Source: an uncultured Clostridium sp.
GTDB lineage: Bacteria > Bacillota > Clostridia > Clostridiales > Clostridiaceae
DNA length: 6,439 nucleotides
Reading direction: 5' to 3'
NCBI RefSeq assembly: GCF_934754915.1
Contig: NZ_CAKVKB010000159.1
Coordinates: 1-6,439, forward strand
Position numbers and translations under genes: made by a program. The notes below the pieces were generated by a model. That model saw nothing but the letters and a program-made list of their open reading frames with translations, had not been told where the DNA came from and did not search any database. Position 1 is the stretch's first letter. Each line of letters opens with the position of its first letter. This document shows, in pieces, positions 1-5,962 of this stretch.

Positions 1-2
1 AC

Positions 3-110
3 TCAGATAGAGGTATACAATATACATGTGAAGCTTATAGAGCAGCTACACAGGATATGATTAGAAGCTATTCTAAAGGGGCTGTCGCATTAGCGGGTTT
101 AAAAATCTGA
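3..110 (+). pseudogene. IS3-family transposase OrfB, internal fragment (truncated at both ends here)
   Basis: The frame is open from the left edge of the window and reads SDRGIQYTCEAYRAATQDMI followed by RSYSKG. The SDRGxQY motif surrounds the second catalytic aspartate of the DDE integrase core in IS3-family OrfB proteins. In intact relatives RSYS is followed by an arginine-lysine-glycine stretch and WDNA, leading to the catalytic glutamate. Here homology stops at about position 77. The frame then runs through an unrelated GGGGCTGTCGCA sequence and ends at a TGA that is itself the first three bases of the next IS. The catalytic glutamate and the C-terminus are therefore missing, so this is a dead remnant. 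Its upstream part lies outside the window. It probably comes from a different IS3-type element than the OrfA at 175, but that is an inference from recall. Confidence 0.8.
78..107 (+). mobile_element. IS1182-type terminal stub (~30 bp)
   Basis: GGGGCTGTCGCA at 78-89 matches, base for base and in the same orientation, the start of the IS1182-type element at 6109. It abruptly interrupts the OrfB reading frame and is itself cut off 30 bp later by the IS3-type terminus at 108. The simplest reading is an IS1182-family element that inserted into OrfB and was then nearly wholly removed or split by a later IS3-type insertion or deletion. Beyond the 12 shared bases the two sequences diverge (ATTAGCGGG here, CTAAAAAA there), so they need not be the same element. 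Confidence 0.5.
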
Positions 111-527
111 TATGCTCCCCTTATGGTAGACACATAAAATAATAAAATGTCTATCATAAGGAGGAGCATTTTTTATGTCAAAAAGAATTTCTAATGAAGT
201 TAAATTAACAACTGTTAAAAATATTATGGATAATAAAATTGGTCTTAATGAGGCGGCGCGTAGCCTCGGAATTGCTTATCAGAGTATTCAAAGATGGATA
301 GCTATTTATAAAGGGTGTGGAGTAGAAGGGTTTAGTAAAACAAATGGAAATCACAAATATACATCTGAATTAAAGCAACAAGCCGTTACTGAGTATCTCA
401 ACGGTAGTAGTTCTTTGATTGATATATGTATTAAATATAAAATCCGTTCAAACAAACAACTTTTAGACTGGATTTTAAAGTATAATAGTCATAATAAACT
501 TAAAACTTCTGGATGTGGAGGAATAAA
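108..527 (+). mobile_element. IS3-family (IS150-like) element, left end only
   Basis: The element appears to begin at TGATATGCTCCCC (108-120), a TG-starting terminus typical of IS3-family inverted repeats. It continues through a leader hairpin into OrfA. No matching right terminus (which would read GGGGAGCATATCA) and no OrfB follow. OrfA homology fades near 525, where hydG sequence on the opposite strand begins. What remains is about 420 bp of an element that would normally be 1.2-1.6 kb. The element cannot transpose by itself. The exact junction (about 520-530) is uncertain. Confidence 0.7.
112..169 (+). promoter_or_regulatory. Ribosome-binding-site-sequestering hairpin of IS OrfA
   Basis: Bases 112-132 pair with 148-169 in 21 base pairs, with one G-U wobble (126/154), one bulged A (162) and a 15-base loop. 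The right arm contains AAGGAGG (158-164), the Shine-Dalgarno sequence of the ATG at 175, so the whole ribosome-binding site is buried when transcription enters from outside the element. Hairpins that silence transposase translation on read-through transcripts are known for several IS elements such as IS10. A transcript starting inside the left arm or loop would escape. The base pairing is seen directly; the function is inferred. Confidence 0.75.
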
Positions 528-537
528 TTTCTTCTAA
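175..537 (+). CDS. IS3-family transposase OrfA (helix-turn-helix), 3'-truncated
   Basis: The 120-residue product has two helix-turn-helix segments. The first is around residues 24-46 (LNEAARSLGIAYQSIQRWI) and the second around 64-103 (ELKQQAVTEYL to LLDWILKYN). This is the double-HTH layout of IS150-like OrfA, which binds the IS termini and is normally joined to OrfB by a -1 frameshift. The start is firm: ATG at 175 lies ten bases after AAGGAGG (158-164). Relatives are longer, as recalled about 170-180 residues, with a third segment after a KTSGTGG-like turn. Here the frame reaches KTSGCGG (110-116) and then four foreign residues and a stop. The last codons overlap the minus-strand hydG remnant tail to tail. 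The protein could still be made and bind IS ends, possibly as an inhibitor, but it cannot transpose anything. Confidence 0.82.
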   Translation: MSKRISNEVKLTTVKNIMDNKIGLNEAARSLGIAYQSIQRWIAIYKGCGVEGFSKTNGNHKYTSELKQQAVTEYLNGSSSLIDICIKYKIRSNKQLLDWILKYNSHNKLKTSGCGGINFF

Positions 538-726
538 CTCACATTCAAGAAGCACTGCTGCTTCTCTATGAAATAAACCCTTACAGCTTTTAGCTTTTTC
601 TATTATTTCATTTATAAGCTGTTTATTATTTTTGTTTTCCTGTGCATATTCAAGAGTTGATAAAATTTCTTCATCGTTGATAAATTCAGTTGCCACACTT
701 GACATAACGTTATACATATCCGTCAC
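475..726 (-). pseudogene. hydG: [FeFe]-hydrogenase maturase HydG, N-terminal remnant
   Basis: HydG is the radical SAM tyrosine lyase that makes the CO and CN ligands of the [FeFe]-hydrogenase H-cluster in the cytoplasm. Residues 4-66 of this frame match the HydG N-terminus as recalled: MYNV, VATEFINDEEI, TLEYAQENKNN, then KGLFHREAAVLLECELEE. The family is about 470 residues long, with its CX3CX2C iron-sulfur motif beyond residue 90. Here homology ends at residue 66 (base 529) and 17 residues read backwards through the IS3 OrfA fragment follow, so every catalytic element is missing. The frame can start at GTG 726, but ATG 717 gives the usual MYNV start; neither has a strong ribosome-binding site. 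It lies 97 bp downstream of the TM1266-family gene, a known neighbour of hydrogenase maturation genes. An intact copy elsewhere cannot be excluded. Confidence 0.85.
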
Positions 727-823
727 ACACTTCTTTCTTTAAATTACTTTCTTGTATAACTCATCCTGATTTATTATTATCCACTCAAAATCAGCGCAAT
801 ATTTTAACCTTCATATTGAAATT

Positions 824-1069
824 TTATTTTTTAGAATACATTGTCTTTACACTGATACCCTTAATCATGCCTAATTTCCCTGATAAGGAACTTATAACAT
901 CATTACTGGCATCAATTACTACACTTATTACACATACATCTTTTTCTTTGTAGGGAATACCCATTCTTCCAATTATGTATCTGCTGTATTCATGAAGGAT
1001 ATTATTCAATTTTTCAGTGTTTCCCAGGTCCTCCACTATTATTCCGATAAGCGCAATTCTGTTGTCCAT
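824..1069 (-). CDS. TM1266-family iron-only hydrogenase system putative regulator
   Basis: The 81-residue product matches the small ferredoxin-like (ACT-type) TM1266 family. Key segments are RIALIGIIVEDL (4-15), LNNILHEYSRYIIGRMGIPY (21-40), SVVIDASNDVISSLSGKLG (49-67) and the closing GISVKTMYSK. Length is normal and the frame is intact. The start is firm: ATG at 1069 is six bases after GAGGAG (plus-strand 1076-1081). The family is annotated as a putative regulator of the [FeFe]-hydrogenase system because it sits next to maturases; its molecular job is not established. Here it precedes hydG in the same direction with a 97-bp gap and no obvious terminator, so the two were probably one operon. 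Upstream are a clear promoter and a structured ~210-nt leader. With hydG broken, this gene may be an orphan. Confidence 0.88.
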   Translation of the reverse strand: MDNRIALIGIIVEDLGNTEKLNNILHEYSRYIIGRMGIPYKEKDVCVISVVIDASNDVISSLSGKLGMIKGISVKTMYSKK

Positions 1070-1128
1070 ACTTTACTCCTCAATTAATATAAATTAACTT
1101 TATTTAATATTTTTAATAATAAAATTTC

Positions 1129-1166
1129 AAAAAAATAATCTCTGTACTAAAAATAAGCGCAGAGAT
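1129..1166 (-). terminator. Attenuator-like hairpin in the TM1266 leader
   Basis: On the minus strand ATCTCTG (1166-1160) pairs with CAGAGAT (1144-1138) around a 15-base loop and is followed by TATTTTTTT (1137-1129). A 7-bp stem plus seven U residues fits a modest Rho-independent terminator. It lies between the promoter at 1286-1314 and the start codon at 1069, so it would act as an attenuator. A perfect 12-bp palindrome, GATATTAATATC (1164-1175), abuts its 5' arm and could compete with it or bind a protein. The stem has only three G-C pairs, so efficiency is uncertain. Confidence 0.5.
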
Positions 1167-1279
1167 ATTAATATCAAAATATTTATAACTAACCCCTTGT
1201 TATTTGGGATGAACCCTCATTAATCAGAACGACTTTTTTAACTAAACCTTTTCCATCAGATTAATCTTTAAGTAAGGTT
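1167..1279 (-). promoter_or_regulatory. Structured leader, candidate regulatory RNA (class not recognised)
   Basis: Together with the promoter, the attenuator hairpin and the amylase terminator, this accounts for the gene-free stretch 1070-1425. On the minus strand several pairings are visible. ATTAATC (1265-1259) pairs with GATTAAT (1225-1219). An alternative pairs AACCTT near 1279 with AAGGTT about 25 bases downstream. A GGG-TTCAT-CCC hairpin is followed by AAATAACAAGGGG (within 1193-1218), whose G run could also pair back to the CCC. Mutually exclusive stems ahead of a terminator-like hairpin are the layout of a riboswitch or protein-controlled attenuator. No known riboswitch consensus is recognised, and AT-rich DNA makes chance stems common. 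Confidence 0.35.
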
Positions 1280-1285
1280 ATTTTA

Positions 1286-1314
1286 ATTTTATCATATTTT
1301 TCTCATTACTTCAA
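1286..1314 (-). promoter_or_regulatory. Sigma-A promoter of the TM1266-hydG operon
   Basis: On the minus strand TTGAAG (1314-1309) and TAAAAT (1291-1286) are 17 bases apart, and a TG at the extended -10 position (TGATAAAAT) strengthens the match. The predicted start is near 1279. The resulting leader of about 210 nt is unusually long for an 81-codon gene and holds several possible stems. Confidence 0.65.
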
Positions 1315-1355
1315 TTTATAAGGTATATACTCATATATTTACAATAAACTTGTAG

Positions 1356-1401
1356 AAAAATACTGAAAGCAGTTCAATACTAGTCACCACTTTCAGTATT
1401 T
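1356..1401 (-). terminator. Rho-independent terminator of the amylase gene
   Basis: AAATACTGAAAG (1358-1369) and CTTTCAGTATTT (1390-1401) form a perfect 12-bp stem with a 20-base loop. Read on the minus strand, the stem ends in a run of five T residues (1360-1356) followed by CTAC. It lies 25 bp past the amylase stop codon, and no comparable T run follows it on the plus strand. It separates the amylase transcript from the promoter of the TM1266 gene. Confidence 0.85.
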
Positions 1402-1425
1402 ATAAAAAATTATTGCAGGTATTTT

Positions 1426-4400
1426 TTATTTCCAAGCTCCGTCGGCATCTAAATTATATCCATCAACTGAAGTGCTATAAGCCATAGAACCATCAGAATA
1501 TAAATAATACCATGTACTATTTATGTTCTTCCAGCCTATTGCCATATCTCCGCTTTCATTTAGATAATACCATTTATCATTAATAAACTGCCATCCTGTT
1601 AACATACTGCCATCTGTATTTAAATAATACCATTTATCATTAATAAACTGCCATCCTGTTAACATACTGCCATCTGTATTTAAATAATACCATTTTTCAC
1701 TCCAAAACTGCCATCCTGTCATCATTGCTCCATTTTGGTTCATTAAATACCATGCACCATTAACTTGTTTCCATCCTGTTTGCATTTTTCCATCTTCGTT
1801 CATTAAATACCATAACCCGCTAACTTGTTTCCATCCTTGAACTGGACTTCCATTTTCAATAAATGACCAGCTTCCATCTAAATTTAGTTTCCATCCATTT
1901 TCAACAGTTTTTTCTTCATTTTTATTTGAATTATCTGTCTTATCATTATTAACAGCATTATTGTCTGAACTATTATCATTTACTGAATTATCAGATGTTT
2001 TGCTGCTTGATGATGAATGATGTGAAGAAGATGATGAAGCTGTTATTTTTGAAGTTGGTTCTGATGAAACTTCATTGTTAGATGAATCCCTAATAATAAC
2101 TTTAATATATTTATTCTTATCGCTGCTAGTTAACTTATATTGTTTTTCATCTGCTCCTTCTATTTCTTCATATTCTCCATCTTTAGATGATGATCTGTAC
2201 CATTGATAAGTTATTCCGGAATTAATTTCATTTCCATCAGCATCTAAAACTTTAGCAGTTAAAGTATATCCTTTTTTAGCTGTTCCGCTTATTTTTACTT
2301 TATTTATTTCTGAAACTTCTTGATTCTTGTCATCATCAGGAATTGAATATTCCTGCCATGAATCATTGCTAAATATCATAATTTCTCCAGCTTTTATTTT
2401 TAGATTGCCTGTATGAACATCTATTTTCTCAGTACCATCAACAGTTACTGCACTTGAAGTTGTTGCTTTACCATTAAATATTAATGTTGAGTTTTTAAAT
2501 CCATCAGGCAATGTATAACTGTATAAATCATTTCCCTCAGATACTAATTCAACACCTGGCCATTTTGAAAATTCTTTATTTAAGCTTCCATCTGATTTTT
2601 CTGTATAGAAATATATTCTTAAATCTTCCCATCCATTTGAATTTTCAAAATAAGCTTTTGTCAGCTTATCTGCATCATCTTTCTTATCATCAACCGGCTC
2701 ATCTACATCTGAATTTGTAGGAATATCACTTTCTGAAAATTCTCTCCATTCACTATTTGAATCAAAAATCATTGTTTGTCCATCTGTAATCTTTAAATTT
2801 TCTTGTGTTTGAGCTCCATTATTGTTATTATTGAAAATTATATTTGCATTTTCATAACCTTCCGGCATTTCATAACTATATAAATTGTCCCCATGATAAA
2901 CTAAAGCTTCACCTGGCCATGTAGTAGTAGAACCACCGTCTACCCAGTAATGCACACGAACTTTATCCCAGCCTTGAGAATTTTTAAAATAAACCTTTGT
3001 CAAATCTTTTAAAGACTTACTTTCTTCATCATATAACATCGAATGTCCAACTTTTGTTTTTAAATCATCTGTCTGCTGTCCATTACCGCCATCATTAAAA
3101 ATTACACCTGCTTCTTCAAATCCTCTTGGAAGTGTATAACTGAATAGTCCATTTCCTTCATCTTGAGCTTCTTTTCCAGGCCATGTTGTACTCTTTCCAT
3201 CAGTATTCCAATAATGAACATAAACTTTTTCCCAATTAGATGTATTCTTGAAATATACTTTAGTGATTCCTGCTTCATCTGACACTACCTCAGGTTCTTC
3301 AAGATCTTCTATAGTAAAATCTCTAAATTCTCCATTATCATATATCATTGCTTTTTCTGAAGGCAGTTTTAAATTATCTGTCTTATTAGATCCATCATTA
3401 AATATAATATTTGCATCACCATAATTTTCAGGCAGTGTGTAAGAATACAATGTTTCTGTTCCTTCAACCTTAGTCATTGGAATACCAGGCCACTCTTCTA
3501 TCTTACTGCTATCATCCTTCCACGCATATATATTAGGCTCTCCCCAGTCTGCTGGCTTTCTAAAATATGCTTTTGAAGTTCCATTAAGATATTCTTTCCA
3601 TTCTCCATCCCAAATCATTGTTGAGTCAGCCGGTGCCTTAAATCCTGTATTTTCTGGAACTTGAACTGTACTGCCTTTAGCATTGAACAATACCATTGAG
3701 CCTTCCAATCCTTCCGGTAAAGTATAAGTATATAATCCTTCTTTTCCTTCAACCTCTTTCATTGGAACACCAGGCCAGCTTGGACCACCATTTCCATAGA
3801 AATAAACGCAGACATCATCATAATCTTTCCATTCAGCAGGCTTTTTGAAATATACCTTACTAGTTCCATCTTTTATTCCATCTTCAACAGCATCGGTATC
3901 TTCATTTATCACACCATCCACATTAGTCCAAGTACTGCCTGATTCGCTATATATTTTCTTATCATTAGCACCCAGACTCAATTCTCCAGTCTTATTATTT
4001 CCATAGAACCAGTCATTTATCATAACATTACAGTCTGTGAAGTCCTTTAAATCATATTTATAAGTATTATTTCCGATATAAGTCATCTTTTCTCCAGGCC
4101 ACGCTGCATTTTCTTCACCTAGTTCATTACAAGCATAAATATAAGCTGTTTTAAAATTGCTATCTCTTTTAAAATATACTGTAGCACATGAATTTTCATC
4201 TTTTTTAATATACTTATAAGTTTCTTTTGCTGTTCTGCTGTTCTGTTCATTAGTTGCCTCTATATTTACAGTTATTAAATCACCTGCACTGCTGTCTTTT
4301 CCTATAACAACTTTATCTCCATCATTATATGCTGTTTTTACTCCACCATTTATAGAATAAGTAGCTTTTGCTGCATTTTCTGATTTTAGTGTTAATTCTA

Positions 4401-5916
4401 AACTTTCGCCTGAAAATGACTTATTATCAGGACTTATTGATACCTTAGGTGTTAAAACAGCTTCTTCCTTTTGTCCATTTTTATACAGTACTGTTATTCC
4501 CTTTGGAATAGTTCCATTTATCTTTCCATCTTTAACAGTAAATGAAGCATCTTTTTCACCACAGTTACTATAACTGCCATCTTCTAAATTAACATCTATG
4601 CTGCTAATTTGTTTATCCTTATCCATATTAACAATTACAAGACCTGCATCTTCTCCGCTTCCCCTTTGAATTATCATTGTTTTTTTATCAAGTTCAACTA
4701 ACTTTTCTTCTTTGTCTTTCATAGCTATACGGAATTTATTTACTGCTACAACATCTGCATCTCTCCATAAATCATCACCAGCGTCGCCTATATTCCCATC
4801 AAGCTTTCCTCTGCCAGCAGGCCTATTAAAGAATAATGGATTAGCATCTGCACGAGAAGCTATAAGTGCCCATCCATATTTAATCTGTTCATCAGTTAAA
4901 GCAGTTGATTCCGCGGAATCGTTTGCATAAGTATCATGAGATTCTACCCATGTAATTAATTTGCTCGGATCAACACTATCTGCATCATAATTTTCTATTT
5001 TACTTACATCAGGATCACTTCCTAACCCCACCGCTTCTCTTACATTTTTTCCGTAATTACTTGATGTTAAGTTTATATAATTAGAATACTCTTTATAATT
5101 ATCTGCTCCACCTTGCAGTACTTCACCATATACATATGGTTCTTTCTTATCCTTTGTTCTTAAACTTCCAAAAGCATTAGGCCAGAAGTCACTCTTACAA
5201 TTACCTTCATCTGTTGGAAGTCCTATATGCTTTGCAGTATCGACACGGAACCCATCTGCTCCACAATCTAAACAATCCTGTAAATACTTATTAAATAAGT
5301 TTTGTATATCCTTATTTTCAGTGTTTAAATCGGGTAATCCAACACATCCATGAGTAACTTCAAATCTATCATCCCATGATGCTACTGAATGTAATGGGGT
5401 ATGCCATGCATCTTGACCTATATTTTTAATATCATCATCTATGTTATCTGGATACTTAGTTGCATCATCATTATCGTTACCTGTATGATTAGCAATAACA
5501 TCTACATAAATTTTAATTCCTTTTTCTTTAGCCTTATTACATAGATTTATAAATTCTTCTCTATCTCCAAGCTGCTTATTCCCTATTTTAAAGTTTATTG
5601 GCTGATATAATATCCACCACCTTTTTGTATCGGTTATACTTCCGTCCTTATTCCCTTGAATTGGAGAAACTTGAATCGCAGTATATCCAGCATTTGAAAT
5701 TGCATCTAAATTATCCTCTATAGTTTTAAATGACCAATCCCAAGCATGTAGTATAGCACCCTGCTCTTCTTCATAAGTTAGCATTGATGACTCTTCTGAC
5801 TGAGCTTCTGTTTTTTCGGCTGAATAAGCAGCTATACTAACATTTGGTGAAAAACTCACCAAGCTGAAAAATACAGTTCCTATTGCAATTAATCTTTTAA
5901 TTTTATTCTTAGCCAA
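1426..5916 (-). CDS. Secreted, cell-wall-bound GH13 alpha-amylase with six CBM26-type modules
   Basis: This 1496-residue exo-enzyme hydrolyses internal alpha-1,4 bonds of starch. Start: TTG at 5916, seven bases after GGGGG, directly followed by a signal peptide (KNKIKR, hydrophobic core, cleavage near residue 29-30). A GTG at 5982 would add 22 residues without a good ribosome-binding site. The GH13 domain (~54-480) resembles Bacillus subtilis AmyE (subfamily 28). Its four conserved regions are DVIANHT (139-145), GFRVDTAKH with nucleophile D226, YGEVLQ with acid/base E265, and WVESHDTYAND with D328. All catalytic residues are present. Next come an AmyE-like Ig domain (~488-571), six CBM26-type modules (578-1190), a second Ig-like domain with YQWYRSSSKDGEY (~1201-1291), a Ser/His/Asn linker (1293-1339) and seven 20-residue cell-wall-binding repeats (1341-1480). 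AmyE has about 660 residues and one CBM26, so this is a large expansion. It is transcribed alone, from an upstream region containing a LacI-like operator. Confidence 0.93.
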   Translation of the reverse strand: MAKNKIKRLIAIGTVFFSLVSFSPNVSIAAYSAEKTEAQSEESSMLTYEEEQGAILHAWDWSFKTIEDNLDAISNAGYTAIQVSPIQGNKDGSITDTKRWWILYQPINFKIGNKQLGDREEFINLCNKAKEKGIKIYVDVIANHTGNDNDDATKYPDNIDDDIKNIGQDAWHTPLHSVASWDDRFEVTHGCVGLPDLNTENKDIQNLFNKYLQDCLDCGADGFRVDTAKHIGLPTDEGNCKSDFWPNAFGSLRTKDKKEPYVYGEVLQGGADNYKEYSNYINLTSSNYGKNVREAVGLGSDPDVSKIENYDADSVDPSKLITWVESHDTYANDSAESTALTDEQIKYGWALIASRADANPLFFNRPAGRGKLDGNIGDAGDDLWRDADVVAVNKFRIAMKDKEEKLVELDKKTMIIQRGSGEDAGLVIVNMDKDKQISSIDVNLEDGSYSNCGEKDASFTVKDGKINGTIPKGITVLYKNGQKEEAVLTPKVSISPDNKSFSGESLELTLKSENAAKATYSINGGVKTAYNDGDKVVIGKDSSAGDLITVNIEATNEQNSRTAKETYKYIKKDENSCATVYFKRDSNFKTAYIYACNELGEENAAWPGEKMTYIGNNTYKYDLKDFTDCNVMINDWFYGNNKTGELSLGANDKKIYSESGSTWTNVDGVINEDTDAVEDGIKDGTSKVYFKKPAEWKDYDDVCVYFYGNGGPSWPGVPMKEVEGKEGLYTYTLPEGLEGSMVLFNAKGSTVQVPENTGFKAPADSTMIWDGEWKEYLNGTSKAYFRKPADWGEPNIYAWKDDSSKIEEWPGIPMTKVEGTETLYSYTLPENYGDANIIFNDGSNKTDNLKLPSEKAMIYDNGEFRDFTIEDLEEPEVVSDEAGITKVYFKNTSNWEKVYVHYWNTDGKSTTWPGKEAQDEGNGLFSYTLPRGFEEAGVIFNDGGNGQQTDDLKTKVGHSMLYDEESKSLKDLTKVYFKNSQGWDKVRVHYWVDGGSTTTWPGEALVYHGDNLYSYEMPEGYENANIIFNNNNNGAQTQENLKITDGQTMIFDSNSEWREFSESDIPTNSDVDEPVDDKKDDADKLTKAYFENSNGWEDLRIYFYTEKSDGSLNKEFSKWPGVELVSEGNDLYSYTLPDGFKNSTLIFNGKATTSSAVTVDGTEKIDVHTGNLKIKAGEIMIFSNDSWQEYSIPDDDKNQEVSEINKVKISGTAKKGYTLTAKVLDADGNEINSGITYQWYRSSSKDGEYEEIEGADEKQYKLTSSDKNKYIKVIIRDSSNNEVSSEPTSKITASSSSSHHSSSSSKTSDNSVNDNSSDNNAVNNDKTDNSNKNEEKTVENGWKLNLDGSWSFIENGSPVQGWKQVSGLWYLMNEDGKMQTGWKQVNGAWYLMNQNGAMMTGWQFWSEKWYYLNTDGSMLTGWQFINDKWYYLNTDGSMLTGWQFINDKWYYLNESGDMAIGWKNINSTWYYLYSDGSMAYSTSVDGYNLDADGAWK
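1429..1896 (-). repeat. Cell-wall-binding (choline-binding-type) repeats at the amylase C-terminus
   Basis: Seven consecutive 20-residue units follow the pattern GWK/Q-x5-WYYLN-x-DGSM-x-T, with an eighth degenerate unit (DGYNLDADGAWK) ending the protein. This is the CW_binding_1 family, whose aromatic residues bind choline on teichoic acids or other wall polymers in Gram-positive bacteria. The first three units have WSFIEN or WYLMN in place of WYYLN and look older. Units 4-6 are close copies. The array should keep the enzyme non-covalently on the cell surface. The ligand in this organism is not known. Confidence 0.88.
1561..1680 (-). repeat. Near-identical 60-bp tandem repeat
   Basis: Bases 1561-1620 and 1621-1680 are identical apart from one position (G at 1563, A at 1623). 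Each copy is 60 bp, exactly one 20-residue wall-binding unit (encoding GWQFINDKWYYLN-type sequence). The neighbouring unit at 1681-1740 shares only part of it. The identity points to a very recent in-frame duplication inside the repeat array. Confidence 0.95.
1900..2040 (-). other. Ser/His/Asn/Asp-rich low-complexity linker in the amylase
   Basis: About 47 residues (1293-1339 from the TTG start) begin with a run of serines broken by two histidines (SSSSSHHSSSSS) and continue with Asn, Asp, Ser and Lys. There are no hydrophobic or aromatic residues, so it is a flexible spacer between the catalytic and starch-binding part and the wall-binding repeats. It would let the enzyme reach away from the envelope. 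Confidence 0.8.
2347..4185 (-). repeat. Array of six CBM26-type starch-binding modules in the amylase
   Basis: Six homologous modules of about 85-105 residues occupy residues 578-664, 685-776, 779-867, 884-971, 972-1060 and 1085-1190. Each starts with a T-K-V/A-YF-K/R/E segment, has a central WPG (606, 714, 809, 912, 1000 and 1119), a LYSYTLP-like strand, an IIFND/N turn and a closing MIxD-xWxE-type strand. This matches the CBM26 module at the end of AmyE. Module 1 is the most diverged and follows the Ig domain as in AmyE, so it is probably the ancestral copy. Modules 2-3 share KPAxW and modules 4-5 share VHYW, which suggests pairwise duplication. Module 6 carries a ~20-residue insertion. Confidence 0.88.
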
Positions 5917-5950
5917 TTTTAATCCCCCTAATCTTAATAAGTATTTTTTC

Positions 5951-5962
5951 GGTACCGTTACC
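5951..5962 (-). promoter_or_regulatory. LacI-family-like operator upstream of the amylase
   Basis: On the minus strand GGTAACGGTACC is a near-palindrome (GGTA and TACC arms, central CG), the form bound by LacI/GalR-family sugar regulators such as MalR. It lies 35 bp before the TTG start and downstream of both promoter candidates, where a bound repressor would block elongation. It is a poor match to the CcpA cre consensus. Binding by a maltose-type regulator is inferred; no regulator gene is in the window. Confidence 0.5.

Noticed and set aside
727..823. Possible terminator or promoter between the TM1266-family gene and the hydG remnant.
   Set aside because: Only 4-bp stems and weak -10-like sequences are visible, with nothing convincing on either strand.
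1193..1218. GGG hairpin followed by AAATAACAAGGGG on the minus strand, reminiscent of a preQ1-I riboswitch.
   Set aside because: The loop is too short, the conserved loop bases are missing, and the downstream gene has no link to queuosine.
1240..1254. Possible leader peptide (ATG GAA AAG GTT TAG) on the minus strand in the TM1266 leader.
   Set aside because: It has four codons, no ribosome-binding site and no amino-acid bias that would suggest attenuation by translation.
1561..1800. Regular ~60-bp repeats resembling a CRISPR or other array.
   Set aside because: The period is 60 bp in frame, encodes wall-binding units, and has no repeat/unique-spacer alternation.
2511..2720. Plus-strand open frame of 69 codons.
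   Set aside because: It lies inside the amylase on the opposite strand, has no ribosome-binding site, and its composition mirrors the CBM26 coding sequence.
4712..4930. Plus-strand open frame of 72 codons.
   Set aside because: It is antisense to the conserved GH13 domain, with no recognisable protein features.
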